From assembly GCA_004124535.1 (NCBI GenBank), contig SCKQ01000006.1, positions 1 through 64,000 on the forward strand: 64,000 bases of DNA. Reading direction: 5' to 3'. Below, in pieces: positions 44,906-55,497 of this stretch. The notes beneath the pieces are model-generated. The model was given only the letters and a program-made list of their open reading frames with translations, was not told the DNA's origin and ran no database searches. The position numbers were made by a program, and so were the translations under genes. The stretch is from Fidelibacterota bacterium (GTDB taxonomy: Bacteria; Marinisomatota; Marinisomatia; Marinisomatales; TCS55). Each line of letters opens with the position of its first letter. The stretch's first letter is position 1.

Positions 44906-45688
44906 ATGTCTGAATGGGTTTTAATACTTGGCGGATCAACAGGTCACGGCGGTGCAACTGCGAAGCGCTTGGCGCAAGATGGTTATGGTATCATTGCCTT
45001 TCATTTTGACCGTGGAGAAGTCAAACAACTGGCAGAAGAATTAAAGACAGAGATAAATGAGATTACTGGTGGTAGATGTCATTATTTCAACACCAATGCA
45101 GCAGCTGTAAAAACCATGGATGAATATATTCCCCGGATTTCTGAAATCACCGGTGGAAATCCAGTAAAGCTTTTGCTTCATTCAATTGCTTTTGGAACTA
45201 CAACTAACTTTTTTGGAGACAAACCGGTTACACAAAAACAAATGGATATGACTGTCCATGTTATGGGCAATTCTCTGCTGTATTGGACACAAAAGTTATA
45301 TGATGCAAAACTGTTGGGGGAGGGATCACGAGTATTGGGACTCACCAGCGAAGGGAATTATGTCGCCATGGAAGGCTATGGACCGGTAAGCGTGGCCAAG
45401 ATGGCTATGGAAGCTATTATTCGACAGATTGGCTGGGAACTGGGACAATTTGGTATTACTGCTAATGCGGTTCAGGCCGGGGTAACTCCCACACGTGCTT
45501 TAACAAAAATCACCGATAATTGGAAAACTTGGGTGGAAAATACCAAAAAACGTAATCCCATGCACCGTACAACCACACCGGAAGATATAGCCAATACAAT
45601 TTCCTTACTGTTGCGGCCGGAGGCAGACTTTATAAACTGCTCTATTATATACTGTGATGGGGGAGAAAGCCGATCGGGGTCTTTTTAA
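44906..45688 (+). CDS. Short-chain dehydrogenase, FabI/FabL-like enoyl-ACP reductase
   Basis: The protein has 260 residues from the ATG at 44906, which has CGGAGAA upstream. A longer frame from 44813 would add a signal-like N-terminus and has no ribosome site. The nucleotide-binding start is VLILGGSTGHGGATAKRLAQ. The active site reads YGPVSVAKMAMEAIIR, with Tyr and Lys spaced by six residues as in FabI rather than three as in classic SDRs; GITANAVQAGVTPTRAL follows. It probably reduces enoyl-ACP in fatty acid elongation. Its position opposite fabA supports this. Confidence 0.8.
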   Translation: MSEWVLILGGSTGHGGATAKRLAQDGYGIIAFHFDRGEVKQLAEELKTEINEITGGRCHYFNTNAAAVKTMDEYIPRISEITGGNPVKLLLHSIAFGTTTNFFGDKPVTQKQMDMTVHVMGNSLLYWTQKLYDAKLLGEGSRVLGLTSEGNYVAMEGYGPVSVAKMAMEAIIRQIGWELGQFGITANAVQAGVTPTRALTKITDNWKTWVENTKKRNPMHRTTTPEDIANTISLLLRPEADFINCSIIYCDGGESRSGSF

Positions 45689-45712
45689 AAGAAGAAAGAG
45701 TTTAAATAAGAA

Positions 45713-46087
45713 TCAGGATTCTGTATCTTGTAGGTCTATTCGCTTTCTTAGCAGCGTAACTATATCATAATGCTCCCTGGTGGGCAGGAGCTCAAAGCAG
45801 GTTTCTGCTTCCCGAAGTGCGTAATTCCACCAATCCTTTTTTGTATACATAAGCGCCAGACTGTAGTGAGCCTTGGCCAGCATTTCGTATTCTTCTCTGC
45901 TTAAAGCTTTTACATCGCTGGGCAGGAGCCTTGTCACTTCACGATATTCCAAGATTGCTTCATCCACAAGTCCTTTTTGAGAATACCATTGTGCCAACTG
46001 TAAATTACGTTGTGGATCATCCTTGCAGCCAGATAAGGCCAACACGACAAAAAGTAAAGACAATATGATTTTTAGATGATTAATCAT
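45713..46087 (-). CDS. Small TPR lipoprotein
   Basis: The 124-residue protein has a signal peptide with lipobox LALSGC (Cys21). Two TPR-like helical pairs follow (LQLAQWYSQKGLVDEAILEY and AHYSLALMYTKKDWWNYALR). It is likely an envelope scaffold; no partner is evident. It is convergent with the FabI-like gene (24 bases between them). Confidence 0.72.
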   Translation of the reverse strand: MINHLKIILSLLFVVLALSGCKDDPQRNLQLAQWYSQKGLVDEAILEYREVTRLLPSDVKALSREEYEMLAKAHYSLALMYTKKDWWNYALREAETCFELLPTREHYDIVTLLRKRIDLQDTES

Positions 46088-46177
46088 CCTCGAGGTTATT
46101 CATATGTGGTTGATAACGAAGGAAACCAGTAAAGAATTTCATGGCGAACCGTCAAGAAAACAAGAAAAAAGTTAGAG

Positions 46178-46257
46178 ATTGGTTACTGGTAGAGTGATAT
46201 CTGGTAAAATATATATATTATAAATGTTTTTACACACCAGTTACTAATAACCAGTTA
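46178..46257. repeat. Intergenic short repeats related to ACCAGTTA/ACTGGT
   Basis: In the 167-base gap before the MFS gene end, TTGGTTACTGGT at 46179-46190 faces two direct copies of ACCAGTTA at 46236-46243 and 46250-46257. The inverted arrangement could fold weakly downstream of the minus-strand MFS gene. TAACCAGTTA at 46248-46257 recurs at 49097-49106. Confidence 0.4.
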
Positions 46258-47511
46258 GTCTGCCGCTTTGTGCGGATAAAGCCGCGGCTCTTTAACCCAA
46301 AATGTAAGCAGCAGAAGGCCAAGGGCAATTAGGAAACCTGACATAACGAAGAGATTGCGAGTACCAATAATTGGATCCAGAACACTTGCACCAATTATCA
46401 TGAGTAATACAAAGGGCGCCAGAAAGGTATCGATAAGCGCCATATATGTTTTACTGTCCCTCGATTCTGCAAATTCGTAGACCATATTCATAGCAGACGG
46501 CATAAACCCTCCGTGCCCTAAACCTAAAGAAAGAAAAATGGCATAAACATGAATCATTGATGTGGCAAAAATCGTGAATATAATAGCCAGGAGATAACCG
46601 CTGAATGAAAGTATGATAGCAGTTTTATGTCCCCAGCGATCACCGATCTTGCCAGAAGCTACGCTGCCCAAGCTAAAGGTGATGACCTGTAAAATAATGA
46701 ATAGCCCGGCCTCACTAATATTAAATCCAAATAGTTCTTGTGTATACACTGCGTAAAGGCTCATGGCGGGAAAGTGGGCGGTAATCAAAATTCTGCTTAA
46801 TAAATAGCGTCTGAAATTCACATGCGTTTGAATAATATTTTTTGTATCCTGCCAAAATACAGCAATTGTTTTATGCGGTGTTTTGTCTGTTTTGTTACCC
46901 ACATTATAGAATAAATAGACGAGAATCCCCAAACCCATGGAAATCCCCATAATGATAAATCCCCAACCGAAGTTATTTGGGAAAGGAATAGAACTGTTCA
47001 GCAGAATCTTGACAATAATACCGCCAGCAAAACCACCGACACTATTAAAGGCAAAGGAGATTCCCAGATAATGCCCGCGGTTTTCTCTTGGAAAAATGTG
47101 TGCAAGAAAATCGGTCCAAATGGGAATAATAAATCCCACGGCCAAACAATATAGAATAAAGCACACATAATAATACATCCAAGCATTGGGCCCTGTAGGG
47201 GCAAGAAAAGCAAATATAAAACCGGTGAAGAAAATAGGTGGCAAAACAACACTATGGGATAAAAAAACAGCCTTCTTGATATTGCGAATATTGCGCCCCA
47301 GGATTGCCGAAAAAAACATGGGGAATGCGATTAGGATACTGAAAAGTCCAGCAACGGAAATGATCACAGCATCTGGAGCACCCAGTTTTTTTAAAAATAA
47401 TGGTATAATTGCATACGTGGTATGAAAAGCAATCCCAAAACCCCAACTGAATTCATGGATGCAGTTTAGATATAAATTACGGGAAAGATTATTTTTAGTT
47501 AGTTCAACCAT
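46255..47511 (-). CDS. Major facilitator superfamily transporter
   Basis: The 418-residue protein has about twelve TMs. The MFS-type cytoplasmic loop GKIGDRWGHKTAIILSF lies between TM8 and TM9, and PRENRGHYLGISFAFNSVGG is in the first half. The substrate is unknown. It overlaps the EamA transporter stop by eight bases, so the two minus-strand transporters are coupled. Confidence 0.88.
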   Translation of the reverse strand: MVELTKNNLSRNLYLNCIHEFSWGFGIAFHTTYAIIPLFLKKLGAPDAVIISVAGLFSILIAFPMFFSAILGRNIRNIKKAVFLSHSVVLPPIFFTGFIFAFLAPTGPNAWMYYYVCFILYCLAVGFIIPIWTDFLAHIFPRENRGHYLGISFAFNSVGGFAGGIIVKILLNSSIPFPNNFGWGFIIMGISMGLGILVYLFYNVGNKTDKTPHKTIAVFWQDTKNIIQTHVNFRRYLLSRILITAHFPAMSLYAVYTQELFGFNISEAGLFIILQVITFSLGSVASGKIGDRWGHKTAIILSFSGYLLAIIFTIFATSMIHVYAIFLSLGLGHGGFMPSAMNMVYEFAESRDSKTYMALIDTFLAPFVLLMIIGASVLDPIIGTRNLFVMSGFLIALGLLLLTFWVKEPRLYPHKAAD

Positions 47512-48406
47512 CAGTGTTTTGTCGCTCCTGTGTCAACAATACGATTGTCGTCAACAGGATAATTGCTCCAGCAGCTTGGGCTGGAGACATGGCCCGACCG
47601 CGAATAAACCAATCGAAAGAAATAGCAGATAAAGGCCAGAATAATTCATAAATAGTAGCATGCGACGCCGGTAAATGGTTGAGGCCATAATAATAAATGA
47701 AGAGAGCCACAGCGCCGGTGGAGATTACAATGGTTGCCAGAGCGCCCCACTGGGAAAAGGTTAAGGATGCGATTGCTGAAAATTCCTGCATGCCAATCAA
47801 TATAACACCGGCTAATAAAGCGGTAATGGCAAGTCGCAGAGCAGTGACTACCTGGAATGGTAATTTATTTAAAGCGTGCTTACCTAGGACGGTTGAACTT
47901 CCCCAACTGAATGCAGCCAGTAATGCCAGTAATGACGCAATCATTGTTTTATCATCCCAGGCAGTCATTGGCTGAATCCCAAACGTAACCAGATAGCCGC
48001 CTACTAGAGCTGTTCCGGCCAGTAATAAAAAACGATTGGACAGTTTTTCCTTTAATACAACCGCTGCGAGAATAATAGCAAAAATGGGCTGGAATTTTTG
48101 GAGCAGGACAACAACGGAAAGATCAATATAGTTCACGTAACTTAATGCTTTCGTGTAGAAGAAAGTGCCTAAAATTCCGCCACATACACTGATCCACAGC
48201 ATAGACCCCCAGCCGCGTTGGTTCAGTTTTTTAACTTCATGCCATCCTTTGATTAGAAACGGGAGAAAAAGAACAGCGCCTAAAGCATGTTCCAGGGTTA
48301 TAATTAAAAAGGATGAAACACTGAATAGCTGTTGGCGCAACAGGCCGTCCAAGCTCCATAAGAACGCAGCTGTAAGCACCGCTAAAGGTGGAAGGTATTT
48401 TTTCAT
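47504..48406 (-). CDS. EamA/DMT family transporter
   Basis: The 300-residue protein has ten TMs in two EamA halves. Typical segments are ALGAVLFLPFLIKGWHEVKK and VVLLQKFQPIFAIILAAVVLKEKLS-type (around residues 96-120). The second half has HATIYELFWPLSAISFDWFI. It is a small-molecule exporter of unknown specificity. It is the first gene of the transporter pair, 47 bases downstream of yqgE. Confidence 0.92.
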   Translation of the reverse strand: MKKYLPPLAVLTAAFLWSLDGLLRQQLFSVSSFLIITLEHALGAVLFLPFLIKGWHEVKKLNQRGWGSMLWISVCGGILGTFFYTKALSYVNYIDLSVVVLLQKFQPIFAIILAAVVLKEKLSNRFLLLAGTALVGGYLVTFGIQPMTAWDDKTMIASLLALLAAFSWGSSTVLGKHALNKLPFQVVTALRLAITALLAGVILIGMQEFSAIASLTFSQWGALATIVISTGAVALFIYYYGLNHLPASHATIYELFWPLSAISFDWFIRGRAMSPAQAAGAIILLTTIVLLTQERQNTDG

Positions 48407-48453
48407 GGGTGGAAAATTAACGAATGGATGGTGCTATAAATAATAAATAAGTA

Positions 48454-49011
48454 TCAGGCAGAACCACCTAAACCGGAAAATTCCCCCAGGTCAATACCAA
48501 AGGATTTAGTCGCTATATCCCACATGAATTGTTCATCCGTATTAAAAATATAATCAAGGTTCGTATGTTGCAGGAGCCAGTCACCATTCTCAATTTCTGC
48601 CTCTAATTGGTGCTGTGCCCAGCCCGCATGTCCTAGCATAAGCTTATAGTGCCGGGGGCCTTTCTTTTCAGCGATATTCTGGACAACAGTTTTGTTGCTG
48701 GTTAGTGAAAAATCATCACCAACTTTTATGGTGCTTTCAGTTTCGTAATCGGCAGAATGCAGCACAATCCCCCGTTCTACAAGAACCGGCCCGCCAAAGT
48801 ATACTTGGGGCACCAGTTTCAAAATATCATTTTTTTGTGGAAAGAAATCAGCGAATAACTCCTGTAATTCCAGTGTCTCAAATAGTTTGTTAACGATGAA
48901 TCCTAATGCGCCGTCTTCATTGTGTTCGCAGATAAAGATTACAGAACGCCCAAAATAGGGATCCTGCATATGCGGCATGGAGATAATTATTTGATTTTTT
49001 AGAGACGACAT
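48454..49011 (-). CDS. YqgE/AlgH family protein (UPF0301)
   Basis: The 185-residue protein matches the family along its length: MPHMQDPYFGRSVIFICEHN at the N-terminus, GALGFIVNKLF, VYFGGPVLVERGIVLHS and MLGHAGWAQHQLEAEIENGD. The family is widespread, but its role is poorly defined; a regulatory role was suggested in Pseudomonas. It has no signal peptide and is probably cytoplasmic. Confidence 0.93.
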   Translation of the reverse strand: MSSLKNQIIISMPHMQDPYFGRSVIFICEHNEDGALGFIVNKLFETLELQELFADFFPQKNDILKLVPQVYFGGPVLVERGIVLHSADYETESTIKVGDDFSLTSNKTVVQNIAEKKGPRHYKLMLGHAGWAQHQLEAEIENGDWLLQHTNLDYIFNTDEQFMWDIATKSFGIDLGEFSGLGGSA

Positions 49012-49058
49012 AAATTAAATGTACTGTATTTGAAATATAGAAACAAGAATGCAAACAT

Positions 49059-49107
49059 TAATTACCAGTTTCCACTAACCAATCACCAACTGCCATTAAC
49101 CAGTTAC
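49059..49107. repeat. Imperfect ACCA(A/G)T-type repeat tract upstream of uvrA
   Basis: ATTACCAGTTT, CTAACCAATCACCAACTG and TTAACCAGTTAC follow one another as degenerate units of roughly 8-16 bases. The copy TAACCAGTTA at 49097-49106 matches one at 46248-46257 in the same orientation. The tract fills much of the 207-base gap between yqgE and uvrA. Confidence 0.4.
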
Positions 49108-49150
49108 AACTCTCCTACACATCAGCACGCCAGTTAGATTATTGTAAATG

Positions 49151-49206
49151 GTTTTATGAAAACGGTTTAAAAGTATATAAATTCTAGGCTGCCATTTAGG
49201 AAATGG
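49151..49206 (+). promoter_or_regulatory. Palindrome and hairpin in the uvrA upstream region
   Basis: GTTTTATGAAAAC at 49151-49163 is a perfect 5+5 palindrome around a 3-base centre. It is followed by AT-rich TATATAAATT near 49175 that could be a -10 region, and CCATTT-AGG-AAATGG at 49192-49206 is a hairpin 12 bases before the uvrA ATG. An operator or translational control is possible; no LexA consensus for this lineage is known to me. Confidence 0.25.
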
Positions 49207-49218
49207 TGTAAAAGTATT

Positions 49219-52068
49219 ATGCAGCCAGATAAAATTATAATAAAGGGTGCCCGTCAGCATAATCTCAAAAACATTGACCTGGAGATTCCCCGAAATAAAT
49301 TAGTGGTTATTACGGGTCTGTCAGGATCCGGGAAATCCTCCCTCGCCTTCGATACAATTTATGCTGAAGGACAGCGCCGGTATGTGGAAAGTTTATCCTC
49401 CTACGCCCGGCAGTTTTTGGGCCTCATGGAAAAACCGGATATGGATACCATTGAAGGCTTGTCCCCTGCTATATCCATCGAGCAGAAAGCCACTGCGCGC
49501 AATCCAAGGTCCACGGTTGGCACCGTAACAGAGATTCACGATTATTTCCGATTGCTTTTTGCCCATATTGGCAAGCCCCATTGCTGGATGTGCGAGCGGC
49601 CTATCCAGAAGCAGACAGTTCAGCAGATCGTTGACACAATTTGCAAATTTAAAACAGGGACCAAGATTTTTGTGTTAGCCCCGGTAGTTCGAGGTCGCAA
49701 AGGCCAGCATAAAGGTGTATTTGAAGAGATCAAGAAAGAAGGATTTCTGCGTGCACGAGTAGATGGTAAGATCTATGGTATTGATAAACAAATTGCGCTG
49801 GAAAAAAATAAGAAACACACCATCGAAGTGGTTGTTGACCGACTTATTATTGAAAGTGATTACCGGGAACGCTTGACAGAGTCTATAGAACTCGCTTTAA
49901 AGATCGGTTCAGGATTGATCATCATTCATGAATTACCCAGCACTGATCATTTATTTAGCGAACATTTTGCGTGCCCCCATTGTGAAGTGTCTTTGGAAGA
50001 ATTATCGCCCAGGATGTTTTCCTTCAATTCACCATATGGTGCCTGCCCCCATTGTGATGGTTTGGGCTCCCATATGGAAATTAATCCTGAACTTGTTGTG
50101 CCGGACAAAACAAAGTCCATCATTCAAGGGGCTATTGCTCCGTTAGGTGAGCAGCCTCGTGGGAATTGGTACGGCAGTATTCTAAAAAGCTTGGCGCGCC
50201 ATTATGATTTCAAATTCACCTCTCCTTGGATGAGAATGGACCCCAAAGTCCGGGAAATGCTTCTTTATGGTACGGGATCAGAAAAAATGAAAATGTCCTA
50301 TTCTTCTCAACGCTGGACAGGTTCGTATATCGGCGGCTGGGAAGGGGCAATCCCGAACCTCATGCGTCGGTATAAACAGACAAAATCTAGTCATATACAA
50401 AATTGGATAGAGCAATTTATGAGTATGCGCCCCTGCCCGGAATGCAACGGTGCCCGTCTTCGAACTGAAAGCCGATCTGTTTTTATTAATGATAAAAGCT
50501 TGGGAGATATTTCTGCCATGTCCATCAAAGGAGCCATGGACTTTTTTGAAAATATTCAGCTCACTGAAACGGAAACACAGATTGCTGAACAAATATTAAA
50601 GGAAATCAAAAACAGATTGGGTTTTTTAGTCAATGTGGGCTTGAGTTATTTGACTCTGGATCGATCTGCTACCACCCTTTCAGCCGGTGAATCCCAGCGT
50701 ATTCGACTCGCCACCCAGATCGGTTCCCAGCTTGTGGGTGTATTATATATTTTGGATGAACCATCCATAGGTCTTCACCCTAGAGATAATGCCCGCTTGT
50801 TAGGTACGTTGCAAACATTGCGTAATCTCGGGAATACTATCCTTGTTGTTGAGCATGATCAGGAAACGATGGAATCAGCTGATCAAATTATAGATTTGGG
50901 ACCGGGGGCAGGTGAACATGGCGGTGAGGTCATTTATTCAGGTTCGCCAAAACAGCTCTTAAAATGCATGAACTCAATTACTGGATTATATTTGTCTGGA
51001 CGTAGAGTAATTCCAATTCCTAATAAACGCCGCAATGGTAATGGAAAAGTTCTGTTTTTAAAAGGAGCCCGGGGAAATAATTTGAAAAAACTGGATGTAT
51101 CATTTCCTCTAGGAAAATTGGTGGTAGTTACAGGTGTTTCCGGAAGCGGTAAGAGCACGCTGGTAAACGAAACACTCTATCTAATCTTACATAAAGAATT
51201 GAATAACGCCCGTGCCTATCCACTGCCATATGATGTAATCAATGGTTTGGAATACCTAGATAAAGTGGTGGATATTGATCAAAAGCCCATTGGCCGCACT
51301 CCGCGCTCCAACCCGGCAACATATACAGGATTGTTCACCTTTATTCGCGATCTTTTTGCGCAATTGCCGGAATCCAAAATCCGCGGCTATAAACCTGGTC
51401 GTTTTTCTTTCAACGTTAAAGGCGGACGCTGTGAATCTTGTGAAGGCGATGGCATTATAAAAATCGAAATGAATTTCCTGCCTGATGTATATATTACTTG
51501 TGAAGTATGCAAAAGCACACGCTATAACAGGGAAACACTGGAAATAGTGTATAAAAATAAAACAATCGCCGATGTTTTAAGTATGTCGGTAGAAGAAGCG
51601 CTTACATTTTTTGAGAACATACCATCCATAAAGAAAAAATTAACGACCCTTTTTGAAGTGGGTCTTGGCTATATCCGTCTCGGGCAGCAGGCCACAACAT
51701 TATCCGGAGGAGAGGCACAGCGTGTAAAACTGGCTACGGAACTTTCCAGGGTAAGCAAAGACCGCACATTATATATATTGGACGAGCCTACCACTGGTCT
51801 GCATTTTGAGGATGTGAAAATGCTTTTGGGGGTACTACAGCGTTTAGTTGAAAAAGGGAACACAGTGATTATTATTGAACATAATCTGGATGTCATTAAA
51901 ACTGCAGATTGGATCATTGATCTGGGTCCGGAAGGCGGCGATGAAGGCGGAGAATTAGTCTTTGCCGGCACGCCGGAAGATTTAAGTAAGGAAAAATTAT
52001 CCTATACAGGATTATTTTTAAAAACAACCTTGGATAGTCATAAAAACGGAAAATTAAACGGTAAGTGA
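49219..52068 (+). CDS. uvrA: Excinuclease ABC subunit A
   Basis: The 949-residue protein is full length. It has two ATP-binding cassettes with Walker [15 protein letters not shown] and [13 protein letters not shown], and ABC signatures [15 protein letters not shown] and [15 protein letters not shown]. Zinc-finger cysteines appear in [11 protein letters not shown]...CPHCDG and CESCEGDG...CEVC. UvrA scans DNA for bulky lesions and loads UvrB in nucleotide excision repair. Its stop overlaps the transketolase-like GTG by four bases. Confidence 0.97.
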   Translation: MQPDKIIIKGARQHNLKNIDLEIPRNKLVVITGLSGSGKSSLAFDTIYAEGQRRYVESLSSYARQFLGLMEKPDMDTIEGLSPAISIEQKATARNPRSTVGTVTEIHDYFRLLFAHIGKPHCWMCERPIQKQTVQQIVDTICKFKTGTKIFVLAPVVRGRKGQHKGVFEEIKKEGFLRARVDGKIYGIDKQIALEKNKKHTIEVVVDRLIIESDYRERLTESIELALKIGSGLIIIHELPSTDHLFSEHFACPHCEVSLEELSPRMFSFNSPYGACPHCDGLGSHMEINPELVVPDKTKSIIQGAIAPLGEQPRGNWYGSILKSLARHYDFKFTSPWMRMDPKVREMLLYGTGSEKMKMSYSSQRWTGSYIGGWEGAIPNLMRRYKQTKSSHIQNWIEQFMSMRPCPECNGARLRTESRSVFINDKSLGDISAMSIKGAMDFFENIQLTETETQIAEQILKEIKNRLGFLVNVGLSYLTLDRSATTLSAGESQRIRLATQIGSQLVGVLYILDEPSIGLHPRDNARLLGTLQTLRNLGNTILVVEHDQETMESADQIIDLGPGAGEHGGEVIYSGSPKQLLKCMNSITGLYLSGRRVIPIPNKRRNGNGKVLFLKGARGNNLKKLDVSFPLGKLVVVTGVSGSGKSTLVNETLYLILHKELNNARAYPLPYDVINGLEYLDKVVDIDQKPIGRTPRSNPATYTGLFTFIRDLFAQLPESKIRGYKPGRFSFNVKGGRCESCEGDGIIKIEMNFLPDVYITCEVCKSTRYNRETLEIVYKNKTIADVLSMSVEEALTFFENIPSIKKKLTTLFEVGLGYIRLGQQATTLSGGEAQRVKLATELSRVSKDRTLYILDEPTTGLHFEDVKMLLGVLQRLVEKGNTVIIIEHNLDVIKTADWIIDLGPEGGDEGGELVFAGTPEDLSKEKLSYTGLFLKTTLDSHKNGKLNGK

Positions 52069-54386
52069 AAACTCCGCAGGAATTGAAAAGGGTTTTTCCC
52101 TATTGGGAAATCACCAAAGACCTCATCGATCAATGCATTGATATAATGCTTAACCTGCGACAGAGCGGCCATCCCGGAGGTTCCCGTTCCAAAGTTTATG
52201 GTATGATTGCTACATTGCTTTCAGGTGCCATGCGCTGGGATATTCGTGAGGCTGGAAAAAGGTTTGGTGATCGGTTTGTGTTGGTGGCGGGCCATGCCAA
52301 TCCAGTTGTGTATGCGACCCTTGCCGTGTTAAATGAAGCGCTGCGTATTAAGCATAGGCAAACTGGCGATAACAAATATCAGCATTTTAAGGGTGAAAAA
52401 TATCAGCTTGTTTGGGAAGACCTGTTAACATTGCGCCGCACTGGCGGCCTGCCAGGCCACGCGGAAATGGAAGGTAAAACACTCTTTTTCAAATTTAATA
52501 CCGGCCCCAGCGGACATGGCTCCCCTGCAGCTGCGGGAGAAGCATTGGCTTTGAAACTAGCTAGAGTTCCGGAGGTAAAAGTATTCGCTTTTGAAGGGGA
52601 AGGTGGTTTTACCACAGGCGCATCCCACGAAACGATCAATTCAGCCTGGGGGCTTGGTTTAGGCAATCTGGTGTATTTCATGGATTGGAATGATTTTGGA
52701 ATCGATGACCGGCCCATCAGTTCTATTGTATATGGCACGCCGGAGGATTGGTTTGGGTCGCACGGCTGGCATGTAGAAGGAACAATGGATGGTGAAGACT
52801 GGGAATCTCTGATAAATGCATATTACAAATTGTTAGTAGAGAAGGCTAATCCGGATCAACCCAAAGTGCTTTATGCCAGAATGCGCAAAGGCAGGGGTTA
52901 CTATAAATTTGATAACGCCAGTCATGGTGCTGCCCACAAACGTAATTCAGAATTATTCTGGAAAACTAAGGGTGAATTTGCTGAAAAGTATAATGTAGAA
53001 TTTGAAGGTTTTGGAAAAGAGGCACCTGAATCTTGGAACGAACAAGTTGACCAGGCAAAATTATTATTTAATACAGTTTTTTCTGTCATGGAAAACAACC
53101 AGGGACTGGTTGATTACTTAGCAGATACGTTGATGGAAATTGGAAATTCTGTACCAAATGAATTGAAAACGTGCCGCATCAATGCCAAGAATCCCGCGCA
53201 AGACAAAAACATTTTTAATATTAATACTCTACCCGATGAACTGTTTGTAAAACCGGGAGAAAAGGCACCAAACAGAGTAGGTTTCTCCAAGTATGCCAGT
53301 TATATTAATTCTCTTGCCGAAAAAGAATACGGCCGGCCGCTGGTCATTGCCATGAGTGCTGACTTAGCAGACTCAACGAATATTTCAGGGTTTGCCAAGG
53401 GCTGGAATGGCCAGAAAAATCACGGCCTGTATAATAGAGAGACCAATACGGATAGCCCGCTGATGCCCCAAGGCATCACTGAATTCACCAATGCGGGAAT
53501 GATGGCCGGTCTGGCGACAGTCAATTTCAGTGAAGATACCTATAAGGATTTCAATGGTTTTTACGGAGCCATGAGCACTTATGGCTCTTTCAGTTATCTG
53601 AAATACGGCCCCATCAGACTGTTCAGCCAAATCGCTCAGGATTCTGATTTGAAAGTAGGGAAACTCATCTGGGTAGCGGGCCATTCCGGGCCGGAAACAG
53701 CTGAAGATAGCCGTACGCACTTTGGTATTTTTGCTACGGGTGTCACCCAATTATTTCCTGAGGGATATATTGTCAATATTCACCCGTGGGAACATAATGA
53801 AGTTGCGCCAGCTTTGGTGGCAGCTTTCAATACTGACATACCTGTAATCGGTCTCCACCTTACGCGCCCATCGGTAACAATTCCTGATCGAAAAGCACTT
53901 GGCATGGCATCACACTTGGAAGCAGCAAAAGGCGCTTACATCATCAAGGATTATGATAAGGACAGAAAAAAAGAAGGGCTGGTAATTGTCCGCGGCACAA
54001 GCTCAACGAACTCAGTCGTGGAATTATTGCCCAGAATTAAGACAGAAGGTCCAAATGTCAAGATTGTCGCTGCTATTTCTTGGGTGCTTTTCCAGAAACA
54101 ACCTGAGTCTTATCGCAATTCAATTATTGCACCGAATGAATGGCACGACGCCATGGTAATCACAAATGGCGGCCGTCGGCTCATGCATAAATGGATGGCA
54201 AATAAGATCGTTGAAGAATATTCACTGTCACCGGATTGGGATAACCGTTGGCGTACAGGTGGTACAGTGGATGAAATTGTGGACGAAGCCCATTTATCCC
54301 CGAGATGGCTATGGGCAGGAATTACCAAATTTGCTACTAATCGCCGTGACCGTCTTGAATCTATTCGCGAAAGTATACCTGCATAA
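52065..54386 (+). CDS. Divergent transketolase-family enzyme
   Basis: The 773-residue protein is about 100 longer than usual transketolase. The N-terminal thiamine-diphosphate domain has [32 protein letters not shown] and [20 protein letters not shown]. The usual GDG...N motif reads [20 protein letters not shown] followed by WNDFGIDD. The pyrimidine-binding domain has the catalytic Glu in [16 protein letters not shown], and a C-terminal domain follows. It probably transfers two-carbon ketol units in the pentose phosphate network, but substrate changes are possible. It starts with a GTG overlapping uvrA. Confidence 0.82.
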   Translation: MKTPQELKRVFPYWEITKDLIDQCIDIMLNLRQSGHPGGSRSKVYGMIATLLSGAMRWDIREAGKRFGDRFVLVAGHANPVVYATLAVLNEALRIKHRQTGDNKYQHFKGEKYQLVWEDLLTLRRTGGLPGHAEMEGKTLFFKFNTGPSGHGSPAAAGEALALKLARVPEVKVFAFEGEGGFTTGASHETINSAWGLGLGNLVYFMDWNDFGIDDRPISSIVYGTPEDWFGSHGWHVEGTMDGEDWESLINAYYKLLVEKANPDQPKVLYARMRKGRGYYKFDNASHGAAHKRNSELFWKTKGEFAEKYNVEFEGFGKEAPESWNEQVDQAKLLFNTVFSVMENNQGLVDYLADTLMEIGNSVPNELKTCRINAKNPAQDKNIFNINTLPDELFVKPGEKAPNRVGFSKYASYINSLAEKEYGRPLVIAMSADLADSTNISGFAKGWNGQKNHGLYNRETNTDSPLMPQGITEFTNAGMMAGLATVNFSEDTYKDFNGFYGAMSTYGSFSYLKYGPIRLFSQIAQDSDLKVGKLIWVAGHSGPETAEDSRTHFGIFATGVTQLFPEGYIVNIHPWEHNEVAPALVAAFNTDIPVIGLHLTRPSVTIPDRKALGMASHLEAAKGAYIIKDYDKDRKKEGLVIVRGTSSTNSVVELLPRIKTEGPNVKIVAAISWVLFQKQPESYRNSIIAPNEWHDAMVITNGGRRLMHKWMANKIVEEYSLSPDWDNRWRTGGTVDEIVDEAHLSPRWLWAGITKFATNRRDRLESIRESIPA

Positions 54387-54471
54387 TATCCAAAAATTTG
54401 ACGACCCCTGCCTCATTTTAGTATCTTATGGGGTTCTAATAGCATGATTTACGTTCAATTACCTTCGTTTT

Positions 54472-55497
54472 ATGACTGAATTACACATTATTGATCCAAT
54501 CCCACTCGAAGAAGACATTATTGCTGAGAAGTCGCTGCGCCCTGAAAAATTCGATGAATTTATTGGTCAGCAGGAAGTGGTAGATAATTTGAAGTTGTAT
54601 ATCGAAGCAGCCAATAAACGTAAGGAATCCTTGGATCATGTGCTATTGTTTGGCCCACCGGGACTTGGAAAAACGACCCTGGCAAATATTATATCCAAAG
54701 AATTAAGCGTAAGCTTAAAACAATCTTCCGGGCCTGTATTAGAACGTGCTGGTGATTTAGCAGGTGTTTTGACAAACCTGCAGGGACGGGACGTATTTTT
54801 TATCGATGAGATCCACCGTTTGAATTCTGTGGTAGAAGAGTATCTTTATTCAGCTATGGAAGATTACCGTATTGAAATTATGATCGATAAAGGCCCCAGT
54901 GCCCGCAGTGTGCAACTGAATGTGGAGCCTTTTACATTGATTGGCGCCACGACTCGCCTGGGAAATCTGACATCCCCATTGCGGGATCGTTTCGGTGTGG
55001 TTTTGCGCGTTGATTTTTATAATGCTGATGATCTGTTTCATATTATCCAGCGTTCTGCGAAGATACTTGAAGTTGCCATTGATGAAGCTGGCGCCATGGA
55101 ATTGGCCCGCCGCAGCCGGGGTACACCGCGGATTGCAAACCGAATTCTGCGGCGTGCACGGGATTATGCTGAAGTAAAAGCCAATGGTAAAATAGATAAA
55201 GGTGTCGCCAAAGAGGCTTTGGATGGAATGGGCATTGATATTCACGGTTTAGACGATATGGACCGCAGGATTCTGGTAGCGCTCATTGACCAATTTAAAG
55301 GAGGACCTGTTGGTGTTAATTCACTGTCAGTAGCAGTAAGTGAAGATGCGACCACAATTGAAGATGTGTATGAACCCTATCTCATCAAAAAAGGGTTTAT
55401 TCAGCGCACATCACGGGGACGTATTGCTCAGGAAAAATCATTCAAACTTTTAAAAAGAACATTTAACTCAAAAACACAACAAAGGTTATTTTCATGA
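54472..55497 (+). CDS. ruvB: Holliday junction branch migration helicase RuvB
   Basis: The 341-residue protein has the usual RuvB length and order. It opens with [20 protein letters not shown], then Walker [16 protein letters not shown] and Walker [19 protein letters not shown]. Sensor [17 protein letters not shown] and the winged helix ending in [20 protein letters not shown] complete it. It drives branch migration with RuvA in recombination repair. RuvA and RuvC are not nearby. It overlaps queA by four bases. Confidence 0.97.
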   Translation: MTELHIIDPIPLEEDIIAEKSLRPEKFDEFIGQQEVVDNLKLYIEAANKRKESLDHVLLFGPPGLGKTTLANIISKELSVSLKQSSGPVLERAGDLAGVLTNLQGRDVFFIDEIHRLNSVVEEYLYSAMEDYRIEIMIDKGPSARSVQLNVEPFTLIGATTRLGNLTSPLRDRFGVVLRVDFYNADDLFHIIQRSAKILEVAIDEAGAMELARRSRGTPRIANRILRRARDYAEVKANGKIDKGVAKEALDGMGIDIHGLDDMDRRILVALIDQFKGGPVGVNSLSVAVSEDATTIEDVYEPYLIKKGFIQRTSRGRIAQEKSFKLLKRTFNSKTQQRLFS

